NCBI GenBank assembly: GCA_963702755.1
Contig: CAVPDZ010000009.1
Location: forward strand, 868,001-932,000
Length of the DNA stretch: 64,000 nucleotides
Reading direction: 5' to 3'
Source: JAJPKK01 sp963702755
GTDB lineage: Bacteria > Pseudomonadota > Alphaproteobacteria > Rhizobiales > Xanthobacteraceae
Position 1 is the stretch's first letter. The number at the start of each line of letters is the position of its first letter. The notes beneath the pieces were generated by a model, which did not search any database, was not told where the DNA came from, and saw only the letters and a program-made list of their open reading frames with translations. A program made the position numbers and the translations under genes. Positions 9,004-17,987 of the stretch are shown in pieces.

Positions 9004-9965
9004 CTACGGGGCCTTCTGGAAAAATTCCTTGAGCTTCGGTCCGGTCGTCGGGCTCTGCCGGATGATGCCGTCCCAGCCGGCCTGATAGGCCTTGGCCCGG
9101 TAGGCATCGGCCACCGCGCCTTCGAACTTGATGGTCTGGATGCCGGCGGCGGCCTGGCGCTTGGTTTCGCGCTCGTTTTCCTGGGTGAACTCCGCGACGG
9201 CTTCGCCTTCGCCGCGCTCGCCTGCGGCGCGCAGTACGTTCTTCTGTGCGTCGTTGAGGCGGTCCCAGGAATTGCGGTTGATCAGCACCGAGACTTCGGC
9301 GGTGTAGAAGCCAGGGTCGACCCGGTACTTGGTTTTCTCGTTCCAACCGAGGTCGAAGATGCCGCTGATCGGCCAACCGTAGCCGTCGACGACGCCGCGC
9401 TCGAGCGCGGTATAGACCTCGCCGGGCGCGGTCTGCACGACGGTGCCGCCGAGCGCCTGGAAGAAATCGCGGTAGACCGGGGTGATGCGAAGCTTGAGGC
9501 CGGTCAGGTCGGGGCTGGAGATCTGCTTGTTGAGGTAGAGATGGAACGGATTGCTGTCGACCAGGCGCGCGAAGAAGATCGCGTTCAGCTTTTGGGCGTA
9601 GATCGCCGCCATGGTGTCGTAGCCGCCGTTGCGGCGCAGCTCGGACATCGGCCGCTCGGTGAGTTTCCAGGCATCCGCTTCCGGCATCACGTTGGTGTAA
9701 AAGGCGCCGGTCGCATTCGCGATGTCGACGACGCCGCCTTTCAGTGCATTGCCGACTTCGAACGGCGGCAACGCCTTCGGCCCGCCAATGTAATTGATGC
9801 GCAGGAGGCCCTTGCCCTCCTCATTGACGCGATTGATGAAGCGCTCGAACGGGCGCGAATAGGTGGTGTTCTCGGTGAAGGCGGTGACGGCCTTGAGCGT
9901 GACTTCCTGCGCCGCCGCAGCGTCGGCGATAAGAGCGCGGATATTCCGAGGATAATTGGCTTCAT
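9004..9965 (-). pseudogene. TRAP transporter substrate-binding protein (DctP-like), frameshifted near the signal peptide
   Basis: Corrected length is about 320 residues. The ATG at 9965 starts MKPIILGISALL. The frame then breaks near 9935, and ADAAAAQEVTLKAVT continues in another frame to the end (LKEFFQKAP). One missing base (or two extra) explains it. The mature protein shows DctP hallmarks (GLKLRITPVYRDFFQALGG, PGEVYTALERGVVDGYGWP). It would deliver a carboxylate-type ligand to the TRAP permeases at 7004-8824. Confidence 0.82.
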
Positions 9966-9993
9966 GCGACGATCCCCACGTGAAAGCCGCATC

Positions 9994-11016
9994 CTACATC
10001 GATCCCGCCGTGGCGACATCGGTTACTTCCGCCTCAAGCGCCGCGAGCAGCGCTTCGACCCAGCCGCGGGGAATCCGCCGCGTAATGAAGACCATGCGGC
10101 TGCGCCGATCGGCCGAGGGCCAGCGCGGAAGCCATGACGGCGGGTGGAAGACATGCTGGACGCCGTGGATCACCGCCGGCTGATCCGGGCTTTCGAGGAT
10201 GTTCACGATGCCTTTCAGGCGCAGGAGATCGCCGCCGCAATGCTCGGCCAGCGTTTCGAGAAAGAGCGTCAGCGTCACCGCCCGAATGGGTTCGTCGCGC
10301 AGGATCACGAAGGTATCGACATCGTGGTGGTGTGCGTGTTCGTTCGCGGGGGAGGGGGCTCCAAGCCAGGCCTGAACATCGAGAGACTTGGTGAGAGGAT
10401 CGTAGAGCCGGCCGTCGAACAGGCGCTGCGCGTCGACCTCGCCGTGGCGGGCCGGCAGAAGCGGCGCCGTCGCGTTGAGCGCCTCCAGTCGCCGCAGCAA
10501 TTCGGGCTCTGCTTGGTCGGCGAGGTCCGTCTTGGTGAGCACCAGGCGATCGGCGACGGCGACCTGCTTGACCGAAATCTCCTCGCGGTCGAGCGTGCGC
10601 GCGCCGTTTACCGCATCGACGGTGGTGACGACGCCGCCGAGCGCGATACGGTCGGCGATCGTCGTATCGGTCATCAGGGTTTGCAGAATGGGCGCCGGAT
10701 CGGCAAGCCCGCTGGTCTCGATCACGACGCGGTCGAATGCGGTAACGCTGCCCTCGTCACGTCGCCGCAGCAGATCGTGGATCGTGGTCGCGAGATCGCT
10801 GCGGATCTTGCAGCACAGGCATCCCGTTTGCAGCGCGATGATGCTGTCTTCGCTCGCCTCGACCAGTTCGTGGTCGAGACCGATGTCGCCGAACTCGTTG
10901 ATGATCACGGCGGTTCGCGAAAATTCCGGCTGGCGCAGCAGGCGGCTGAGCAAGGTGGTCTTGCCGCTGCCGAGGAAGCCCGTCAGCACCGTGGCCTCGA
11001 TGATTTCGTCGGTCAC
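9994..11016 (-). CDS. CobW/P47K-family GTP-binding metallochaperone-like protein (YjiA type)
   Basis: A 340-residue G3E-family GTPase. Walker A is GFLGSGKTT (from residue 13), the metal-binding CxCC motif is CLCC, and ETSGLADP and TKTD (guanine specificity) follow. A histidine-rich stretch (EHAHHHD) and a C-terminal CobW_C domain complete it. Such proteins are thought to insert or store zinc or cobalt. The start is GTG at 11016, chosen because it forms a GTGA overlap with the small gene upstream. The open frame itself runs on upstream without a better start. Confidence 0.85.
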   Translation of the reverse strand: MTDEIIEATVLTGFLGSGKTTLLSRLLRQPEFSRTAVIINEFGDIGLDHELVEASEDSIIALQTGCLCCKIRSDLATTIHDLLRRRDEGSVTAFDRVVIETSGLADPAPILQTLMTDTTIADRIALGGVVTTVDAVNGARTLDREEISVKQVAVADRLVLTKTDLADQAEPELLRRLEALNATAPLLPARHGEVDAQRLFDGRLYDPLTKSLDVQAWLGAPSPANEHAHHHDVDTFVILRDEPIRAVTLTLFLETLAEHCGGDLLRLKGIVNILESPDQPAVIHGVQHVFHPPSWLPRWPSADRRSRMVFITRRIPRGWVEALLAALEAEVTDVATAGSM

Positions 11017-11324
11017 GTCGACGGTCCCGCGGGCACCAGCGGCACGGGCGCAATCCGCGGTCGCAGGGTTGCGTAGCCCGGATCGAGCGCCTCGCGGACT
11101 TGGCGCAACACCGCGACGAGCGAGAGCGCCGCACGTCTGCGGCCATCGACGGTCACGTGCCAGCGGAACGGCAAATCCGGCGGCGCGCGCTCGATGCGGA
11201 TGATGTGATCCCGGCAGTGCACGACAACTGCGCCATCGCTTTCGGCGCTGACGCTGCCATCGAGGCGCCACGCGAGCAGCGACTGCTCCATCAATTCGTG
11301 GACTTGTTCCGAGAACCGCAACAT
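11013..11324 (-). CDS. Conserved small protein of unknown function, upstream of CobW-like gene
   Basis: 103 residues starting MLRFSEQVHELMEQSLLAW. No signal peptide or membrane segment is visible. It has a mixed charged sequence with RIERAPPDLPFRWHVTVDG, suggesting a small beta-rich domain. Translationally coupled to the CobW-like GTPase by a four-base overlap, so it may act with it. I do not recognise the family. Confidence 0.55.
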   Translation of the reverse strand: MLRFSEQVHELMEQSLLAWRLDGSVSAESDGAVVVHCRDHIIRIERAPPDLPFRWHVTVDGRRRAALSLVAVLRQVREALDPGYATLRPRIAPVPLVPAGPST

Positions 11325-11357
11325 CGGCGCTTGTCCAAGGTACAGCTACCCACTTTC

Positions 11358-11474
11358 GTCATTGCCCGGCTTGACCGGGCAATCCAGTAACCACCGAACT
11401 CTCGGCTTAGGTGAGGCTGTGCCGCATCTCTCACCTTGTGGTTACTGGATCGCCCGGTCAAGCCGGGCGATGAC
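11358..11474. repeat. Intergenic palindromic repeat, family 3 (GTCATTGCCCGGC...GCCGGGCGATGAC)
   Basis: About 117 bases. Ends GTCATTGCCCGGCTTGACC / GGTCAAGCCGGGCGATGAC pair with each other, and inner arms CAGTAACCAC / GTGGTTACTG also pair. A half copy is seen at 16347-16379. Confidence 0.9.
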
Positions 11475-11541
11475 GGCGCGAGGTGTTAGATGCGACGAAT
11501 GCTTTGGAGCCACGCCCATTCGCATTGATGCCCTTTTCATC

Positions 11542-11634
11542 GTCATGGCCGGGCTCGTCCCGGCCATCCACGCCTCGCTTTTGCAGCATCGATGAAAGAA
11601 AGACGTGGATGGCCGCGACAAGCGCGGCCATGAC
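11542..11634. repeat. Intergenic palindromic repeat, family 2, second copy
   Basis: Arms GTCATGGCCGGG and GCGGCCATGAC flank CCATCCACG / CGTGGATGG. Same family as 8877-8972 and 26548-26640. Confidence 0.88.
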
Positions 11635-11668
11635 GAAAAAGAGATTGTTCTGCGAGATCAACCGCGCT

Positions 11669-13100
11669 CTAAAGCGCTGGGCCGCTCAAAATCTCGGCGG
11701 CGATTTTGCGCTTGAGATACCGGCCATCGCCGGGGCCCGCGAAATATGCGCCGTTCTCCACCATCACCTTGCCGCGCAGCATGGTCAGCACCGGCCAGGC
11801 GGAGATGTCGTGGCCTTCCCACGGCGTGTAGTCGGTCTCGTGGAGGGCTGACTGCGGTGATCTTGCCGCGGCGGGTCGGGTCGAGGATCAGTGATGTCGG
11901 CGTCGCTGCCGACGGCGATCGCGCCCTTCCGCGGGTAGAGGCCCATGATCTTGGCGGCGTTGGTGGAGACAGGTCGACGAATCGCGTCCAGGCTGTAGCC
12001 GCGGTCGCGCGACCATCTCGGTATACATCATGGCAAGCCGCGGCTCGACGCCGGAATTGCCGCCGGTGGTGTCGTCGATGCGGTTGCCGTGCAGTCTTGT
12101 CCTTGAGCGTGCAGCACAGTTCGTCGGTGGCGACGCAATGGATCACGTCGCGCCGCGTGCCGTCCCAGAGCGCGATCTGATCGTCCGCCGATTTGAGCGA
12201 CGGATAGGTGTGATAGATCTGGCCGTTCGGGCGCTTGTAGTCCTCGGCGGTGTAGGCGAGGTACTGGTGCAGTGTTTCGCCATAGACCGGGAGCTGCTTC
12301 GCCCGCGCCTCGGCGATGGCGGCGACGCCGGTCGCGGCCGAGACGTGCATCATATAGAGCGCCGTGCCCGCGAACGCTTTCGGCAAGGCGCAGGATGCGG
12401 CGGAAGCTCAAGTCTTCCGAAGGCGGTTGTGGACTTCGGCGAGGTTCTCGAAGCCGACGCGGCCTTCGCGGATCAGCTTCGCGTACATGTGCATGACGAT
12501 GTCGTTGTCCTCGGCGTGGATGACGCCGAGCCCGCCGGCCTTCGCCAGCACCTGGAACGCCTCCCAGATATCGCCGAAATCGATCATGCGCCCGGTGCGC
12601 GTCGGGAGAATGTTGGTGGTGAATATCTTCAGCGTCGGATAGCCGGCCTCGATGGCCTCGGTGAGCTGCCCGGTGAATTCCGGCGGCGGCTCGGAGTGCA
12701 GCATGATGTGGTAGGCCCAGTCGCACGGGCTCTTGCCGACGAAATCCTTGTCGCGGGTTTCGATGGCCTCGCGCGCCGACGCCCCGTCGCGCCAATAGGC
12801 GAAATCGATGAATGTGGTGGTGCCGCCGAAGAGGGCGGCGCGGCCGACCTGCTCGGGGCCGGCGGTGACGAGCGGCGTGCCGTCCGGTTTCATCCAGACA
12901 TGATGGAGATGCACATGCGGGTCGATGCCGCCCGGCATGACGATGCGTCCGGTGGCGTCGATCACGCGCGCGGCGAGTTCGGCCGCAAGCGCGCCCGGCG
13001 CGGTCACCGCCGCGATGGTTTCGCCTGCAATCGCGATATCCGCCCGGGCGACGCCCTGGGGCGTGACCACGTCGCCGCCGCGAATGATCGTATCGAGCAT
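11669..13100 (-). pseudogene. Hydantoinase/dihydropyrimidinase-like amidohydrolase, several frameshifts
   Basis: The intact N-terminal half (230 residues from ATG 13100) shows the cyclic amidohydrolase fold: GGIDPHVHLHHVW carries the HxH zinc ligands and TLKIFTTN the probable carboxylated lysine. Conserved pieces then continue in changing frames: KAFAGTALYMMHVSA, DELCCTLKDK, RLAMMYTEMVA, NAAKIMGLYPRKGAIAVGSDADI, HETDYTPWEGHD and finally AAEILSGPAL before the TAG at 11669-11671. At least four or five one-base shifts are needed (about 12410, 12090, 12010, 11895, 11855). The enzyme would hydrolyse a cyclic amide. Many shifts make this either a real pseudogene or a poorly read stretch. Confidence 0.75.
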
Positions 13101-13133
13101 GTGATCCCCCTCGACGATCGCTCGTCCGCGCCT

Positions 13134-14022
13134 TCAATACAGCGTTTGATCGACGCAGTCTTCGTAGCTGTAAGTTTTGGAAATGAAGCCGCCGGACACG
13201 AGGCTCGCGGCCAATCGTGCGAAGCCTTCGCGCGACACTTCGGGATGCCGCGCCCACAGGCCGGCCTCGAAGTAGCGTCGCAGCGAACTCGCCAAAAGAT
13301 CGTGCGCGACGTCCGGATAGAACGGCGCGACCGCATCGGCCAATTGCTCCGGACCGTGCTCGGCGAGCCATGATTCCGTCCGGCGAACCGCGCGCACCAT
13401 CGCTTTGAATGCTGCGCGATTGCGCGCGATGCTGTCCCGGGTCGCGAGATAGGTCGTGTAGACCGTCGGGCCGCGGGTGCTGGCGGCGTAGAGCACTTTG
13501 CCGACGCCGGACGTGAGCGCCATCGAGACGTAAGGCTCGAACATCTGCGCCACATCGAGCTCGCCGTTGCGCAGGGCCGCGAGATTCTCCGCCATGGTGC
13601 GGTCGGTTATACGCGTAAGGCCGGCGGGATCGATGCCGTTGTCGCGCAAGGTCCTGCTGCAGGCACAGCCATGGCGTCGGCACTTCCGAAACCGTCGCAA
13701 ATCTCAGTCGCGGCAAATCGGCGAACTGGAATTGCGCGAGGTCGCGCCTTCCCACCAGAAAGAACGGATCGCGGGCGGCGACTTCGCCAAAGCAGACCAG
13801 CGGCGCGTTGGGATCGCTGTCGCGCGCCTTCATCACCCGCATCGGTCCGCCCCACGACAGATCGATGCTGCCGTCGAGGAGACCCGATGCGGCCGCCGCC
13901 GGCGCCGGCGAATTGAGGAGATCGACCTCGACGCCTTCGTCGGCATAGAAACCGAGCGCATGGGTGGCATAGAATGGCGCGTAGAACACCGCGCGGAAAT
14001 TCTCAGCAAGCTTGATGGGCAT
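13134..14022 (-). pseudogene. NMT1/THI5-like ABC substrate-binding protein, frameshifted
   Basis: Corrected length is about 295 residues. The N-terminal half (MPIKLAENFRAVFYAPFYA to TPWLCLQQDL) and the C-terminal half (RDNGIDPAGL to DCVDQTLY) are in different frames. One extra g near 13645 explains the break. The fold is that of SsuA/ThiY binding proteins (FYADEGVEVDLLNSP, DLSWGGPMRVM). No signal peptide is seen at the ATG, which is unusual for this group, so the mature protein may begin further upstream or stay anchored otherwise. It lies beside a hydantoinase-like gene; the ligand may be a pyrimidine-like or hydantoin-like amide (inference). Confidence 0.72.
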
Positions 14023-14039
14023 CAGACACGGGACTTTGG

Positions 14040-15125
14040 ATGTTGGCAGGCGATCGTATCCGAAGTTCGAACCCGTATCAGCACCGTTTGGTAGATGGCG
14101 GGCACGCGCGTTCGCGCTTTGCCCACCTTACGGCGCGAGCTCAAAGCGTTCTCAGTCTGATCGCGCCGATCCTGTTGCTCGTGGCGGCAGCGCTTGTCTC
14201 GGCGACTTCAGCAAACGCAGAGTCCCGCTATCCGACCCATCCGGTCCAGCTCGTCGTGACTGTGCCGCCGGGCGGCGCCGCGGACTTCGTCGCGCGGCTC
14301 GTCGCGGCGAAACTTGCCGATGCTCTCGGGCAACCGGTCATCATCGCCAATCGCGGCGGTGCCGGTGGAACGACGGCGGCTGCGGCCGTCGCCAAAGCGG
14401 ACCCCGACGGCTACACGCTGTTGCTGAATACGATCGCGACCCACGGGATCGGCCCGCATCTCTATGCGAACCTGCCTTATGATCCGGTGAAGGACTTTGC
14501 GCCGGTCATCCTGCTCGCCAAGCTGCCGCTGATCATGACGGTGACGGCGTCGCTGCCGGCGCGCTCGGTCGCCGACGTGATCGCGCTTGCCAAGGCCAGC
14601 CCCGGACAACTCGCCTTCGCATCATCAGGAACCGGCGGCGCGCCGCATCTCGCCGGCGAACTGTTCAAGACCTCGGCGGGGATCGATCTGCTTCACATTC
14701 CCTATCGCGGCAGCGGCCCGGCGGTGGTCGATCTCATTGCCGGGCGCGTCGCCATCATGTTCGACGCGACGCCGTCGTTGCTCGCCTTCATCACGTCGGG
14801 CCAGCTTCGACCGCTGGCGGCGGCAAGTCCCGAGCGCCATCGCCTGCTGCCCGAGGTGCCGTCATTTGCCGAACTCGGCTACGACCGCATGGACATCGCG
14901 CTCTGGTACGGCATCGTCGCCCCGGCCAACACGCCGCAGCCCATCGTGCAGCGGCTCAATAGCGAGCTTGTCACGATCCTCGCCATGCCGGACATCCGCA
15001 AATCTTTCGCCGACCAGGGTGCCTACGTCGCGGGCGGTACGCCGGCCGCCTTCGCGGACTTCATGCGCGGGGAGATGAGCCGCTGGGGCGTCGTGATCAA
15101 AGAGGCCGGCATAAAGCCGGAGTGA
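14040..15125 (+). CDS. Tripartite tricarboxylate transporter substrate-binding protein (Bug/TctC family)
   Basis: A periplasmic Bug protein of about 330 mature residues. A signal peptide (VLSLIAPILLLVAAALVSA, then a SANA cleavage site) precedes RYPTHPVQLVVTVPPGGAADF, the family signature for the ligand loop. The domain continues with GTGGAPHLAGELFK and HIPYRGSGPAVVDLIAGRV. The ATG at 14040 leaves about 40 odd residues before the signal peptide and is only 17 bases from the divergent gene, so the true start is probably later (a TTG or GTG near 14090-14160). No TctA/TctB permease is adjacent, as is common for Bug proteins. Confidence 0.83.
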   Translation: MLAGDRIRSSNPYQHRLVDGGHARSRFAHLTARAQSVLSLIAPILLLVAAALVSATSANAESRYPTHPVQLVVTVPPGGAADFVARLVAAKLADALGQPVIIANRGGAGGTTAAAAVAKADPDGYTLLLNTIATHGIGPHLYANLPYDPVKDFAPVILLAKLPLIMTVTASLPARSVADVIALAKASPGQLAFASSGTGGAPHLAGELFKTSAGIDLLHIPYRGSGPAVVDLIAGRVAIMFDATPSLLAFITSGQLRPLAAASPERHRLLPEVPSFAELGYDRMDIALWYGIVAPANTPQPIVQRLNSELVTILAMPDIRKSFADQGAYVAGGTPAAFADFMRGEMSRWGVVIKEAGIKPE

Positions 15126-15243
15126 ACCGATCTCCTTGTCGTCCGCCGGGTTCGGCGGCATCATGAAGTCTTACAATTGAAAGACCTTTGCTGGCCGAGC
15201 GGCACGGTTTTGCCGCGTGTGCGACGACTGTCAGGAGAACATC

Positions 15244-16299
15244 ATGTTTGTGACGCGCTTTTTGTGCGCGCTCGCGGCGGCGAGTGCGTTGGTTTCGGTC
15301 GCCCAGGCGCAAAACACGACCGGTCCTTCGCGATGGGGACCCAACGACGAGATCGGCATGGCGAACACGCTTGGCACCGCCACGTGGCAGCGCTGTGCCC
15401 AGTCACTGGCAAACCCCAAATCGAAATCCTACGAGATCTCGTATCTGCGCTCGAACACGATGCCGCAGTCGCCGTTCGGCGTGCCGCTGCGCGACAAATA
15501 TCGGCCGACCGTGGGCATTCCCGGCACGGTCCACGCCTTCAATGGCGAGGAGACCGTGAGCGGCGAGCCCGGCGCGCAGGGCACGCAAATGGATGCCATC
15601 GGGCATTTCGCGGTGCTGCCTGAGCCGTGGGACGGCAAAGGCGAATTTCCTGCCGACAAGGCGCAGTATTACGGCGGCCGCAAGCAGTCCGACATCAAGC
15701 CGACGCCGGATGCGCCGTTGCAGAAGCTCGGCATCGAGAAAGTCCCGCCGATCGTCACTACGGCGGTGCTGCTCGATGCCAAGACCTATCTCGGCAAAGG
15801 CAAGGCAATGCAGCCGGGCGAGATCGTCACCGCCAAGGACATCGAGGGCATGTTGAAGGCGCAGGGGCTCGAAAGCCGCGGGCTGCTGCCGGGCGACGTG
15901 CTCTACATCTACACCGGCTGGGGCGACAACTGGAAAGACCCGGACACCGAGAAGTTCTACTACACGAAAGGTCCCGGTCTCGCCTACGACGGCGCCAAAT
16001 ACATCGAACAGAAGCAGGTCGTGCTGGTCGCGCTCGACAATCCGTTCACCGATCCGGTCGCGGACGGCGCGCTCCAGGGCAAGGCAGGTCCGCCCCCCGG
16101 CACGCCGCCGAACATGCCGTTTGCGATCCACCACCAAGACCTGACGCAGTCCGGCATTTATCAGATCCAGAACGCCAACCTCGGCGCGTTGGCGAACGAT
16201 AAGGTGTGGGTGTCCTGCACCATCATCCTGCCGCTGCGCGCCCAGGGGAATTCGGGCTCGCCGGTGCGCCCGGTCGCGATCGGCGCGCCCGCGCAATAG
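15244..16299 (+). CDS. Secreted cyclase-family (kynurenine formamidase-like) protein
   Basis: A 351-residue protein with a clear signal peptide (FLCALAAASALVSVAQAQ). The ATG at 15244 follows AGGAG by eight bases. The body fits the cyclase/arylformamidase fold (SRWGPNDEIGMANTLG, LLPGDVLYIYTGWGDNW, NMPFAIHHQDLTQSGI). Family enzymes bind metal with a His-x-Gly-Thr-His-x-Asp pattern. Here the equivalent stretch reads AQGTQMDAIGH, so two of the usual His positions are Ala and Gln. The activity may therefore differ. It follows the Bug protein and may act on the same imported compound in the periplasm. Confidence 0.75.
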   Translation: MFVTRFLCALAAASALVSVAQAQNTTGPSRWGPNDEIGMANTLGTATWQRCAQSLANPKSKSYEISYLRSNTMPQSPFGVPLRDKYRPTVGIPGTVHAFNGEETVSGEPGAQGTQMDAIGHFAVLPEPWDGKGEFPADKAQYYGGRKQSDIKPTPDAPLQKLGIEKVPPIVTTAVLLDAKTYLGKGKAMQPGEIVTAKDIEGMLKAQGLESRGLLPGDVLYIYTGWGDNWKDPDTEKFYYTKGPGLAYDGAKYIEQKQVVLVALDNPFTDPVADGALQGKAGPPPGTPPNMPFAIHHQDLTQSGIYQIQNANLGALANDKVWVSCTIILPLRAQGNSGSPVRPVAIGAPAQ

Positions 16300-16318
16300 G
16301 CGGGCGATCAAAGCCTCG

Positions 16319-16380
16319 TAGGGTGCGCAAAGCGCTGACCACGATCGTCGTCGCCCGGCTTGATCGGGCGATCCATAACG
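16319..16380. repeat. Fused fragments of intergenic repeat families 5 and 3
   Basis: A short GTAGGGTGCGCAAAGCGC fragment (family 5 type, see 51296-51412) is followed at 16347-16379 by one arm of family 3 (GCCCGGCTTGATCGGGCGAT). Only half elements remain. Confidence 0.6.
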
Positions 16381-16457
16381 CGACGGTTCGACGGCACGCT
16401 GGGCTAAATTGATAGCACGGGGCTACGGATGCATCGCTTTCGCGGAGGGCGCAGACA

Positions 16458-17840
16458 TTAAAGGCCGCGAACGAAGGCTTGATATTGGCTGCTGCGGCGG
16501 AGTGCTTCAGCGCCGCTCTCGATCAGGAGGTCCACTTTGTCGGCCGGCAGCGTCAGCCGGGTAGCGATGGCCTCGAGGGTGGCGGCGCGCCCCTGGCCCG
16601 CCCGTTCGAAACCGATGCGGTCCACATAGGTGTTGAGGTCGTCGCATTTCCAAGTCGACGACAAAGACAAACGCGCGCGGTCAGCCGCCGAGAGGCCGCA
16701 GCGCCAGCGCCGCACCTTGCCGGTGTATTCCTTGATCAGCGTGCTGAACGCCGCGAAGCTCGAACGCACGCTTGCGTCGATCGCGGTGTCCGCCGCGGCC
16801 GACACCAGTTCGACGCCGGTCGGTCCTTCGAGGCTGTTCGACCAATTGCCGGAAAGTCCTCGGCCGGCATCGACCACCACGAACATCAGCCGGCGCACAT
16901 GCGCCGCCTGGCGCTCGGTCAATGGTTCGTAGGGACGTTCCGCCGCCAGCATTCCGATGCTGATCCCCGCGAGGCCGAAATTGTCGACCAGGCCGCCATC
17001 GAGCAGCTTCACGTATTTCATCGAGCCGTCGTGATAGCGCGACACGGCTTCCGCGAACGAGCGCAGCAACGGCTGCGCCTCCGGATTGCGGCGTGCGCGC
17101 TCGATCCACTCCGGCATGTGGGCGGCGCACCCCGGAAACGTCTCCAGCACGACGGGCGCGAAGGCGAGCGGCACCGCAGCCGAGGCGGCGACGGCATCGG
17201 CGATCTTGTAGGAGCGGATGTCGCTGCACAGCGCGCCGAACGCCACGGCGCCAAACACGAACGGCGTGCGGTTGTAGATGTCGGACGCGTTGATCCAGAC
17301 CCACGGCCGCGGATGGGCGCCGAACGAGCCGAAGGTCGCTCCCTCGAAGAGATTTTGATCGAGCCAGCGCGAGAACTGACTGTCGTTGACGCCGCCGCCC
17401 AGCGCGCGGTCGAGATTCGCAAGGCTCACGTTGGTGCGAAGGCCTTCTTCGGCATTTCGCAGCAGGAACCGCTCGCGGAAGTCCTCGAGCGCCGCGCGCT
17501 TCTTCAGTCCGAAATAAGCCGCGGTAACGGAGCCGCCGGAAACGCCGGAGACGAAGCTCACATGGTCGAGAAGCGATTTTCCCGATTTGGCGCGTCGCGT
17601 GCGATCGAGTTCCTGCAGCACGCCGAAGGAAAATGCCGCCGCCCGCGTGCCGCCGCCCGAGAACGAAAGTGCGACCTGCACATCGTCGTCGTAGGCCGGC
17701 GCGTCCATGATGGCGAGACTGTTGATCGCGCCGGCCGGCAGCGGCTGATTGCCAGGCAGATTGTAAACGGAGACGCAGCTTGCGAGCGCCAAGCTGCCCA
17801 GAACGACAGATACGGAGATGCGGAAACGTCTGCCGCTCAC
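16458..17840 (-). CDS. Patatin-like phospholipase, predicted lipoprotein
   Basis: A 460-residue patatin-domain hydrolase. The oxyanion loop FSGGGTRAAAF, the nucleophile elbow GVSGGS and the catalytic DGG (LLDGGLVDNFG) are all present, giving a Ser/Asp dyad. A lipobox (LALASC) follows a hydrophobic leader, so the enzyme is probably attached to the membrane in the periplasm. I chose the GTG at 17840, which has GAGGGG seven bases upstream; the open frame could start at 17888 with TTG. No partner gene is obvious. It probably cleaves acyl lipids. Confidence 0.85.
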   Translation of the reverse strand: MSGRRFRISVSVVLGSLALASCVSVYNLPGNQPLPAGAINSLAIMDAPAYDDDVQVALSFSGGGTRAAAFSFGVLQELDRTRRAKSGKSLLDHVSFVSGVSGGSVTAAYFGLKKRAALEDFRERFLLRNAEEGLRTNVSLANLDRALGGGVNDSQFSRWLDQNLFEGATFGSFGAHPRPWVWINASDIYNRTPFVFGAVAFGALCSDIRSYKIADAVAASAAVPLAFAPVVLETFPGCAAHMPEWIERARRNPEAQPLLRSFAEAVSRYHDGSMKYVKLLDGGLVDNFGLAGISIGMLAAERPYEPLTERQAAHVRRLMFVVVDAGRGLSGNWSNSLEGPTGVELVSAAADTAIDASVRSSFAAFSTLIKEYTGKVRRWRCGLSAADRARLSLSSTWKCDDLNTYVDRIGFERAGQGRAATLEAIATRLTLPADKVDLLIESGAEALRRSSQYQAFVRGL

Positions 17841-17987
17841 GCCTAGCCCCTCGCGCGGCCTTATCAGGCCGCTCACCCCGGTCCGCAAGCCGAAACAACG
17901 GTCGCGAGGGGATAGGTCCGCCTAACATAGCGGCAGCAATGCGGCGGCTAGTATCTCCCTACCCGCCGTCAGCGCATGGCAAGGTCG

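Larger units (their letters stand above)
11325..11668. other. Intergenic region filled by two palindromic repeats
   Basis: The 344 bases hold two different palindromic elements (11358-11474 and 11542-11634) and no gene I can support. Any promoter for the small gene ending at 11324 must lie near its right edge. Confidence 0.6.

Noticed and set aside
12028..14022. A 664-codon open frame on the minus strand
   Set aside because: Its N-terminal part is the start of the NMT1-like protein. The rest is an out-of-frame shadow of the binding-protein and amidohydrolase genes.
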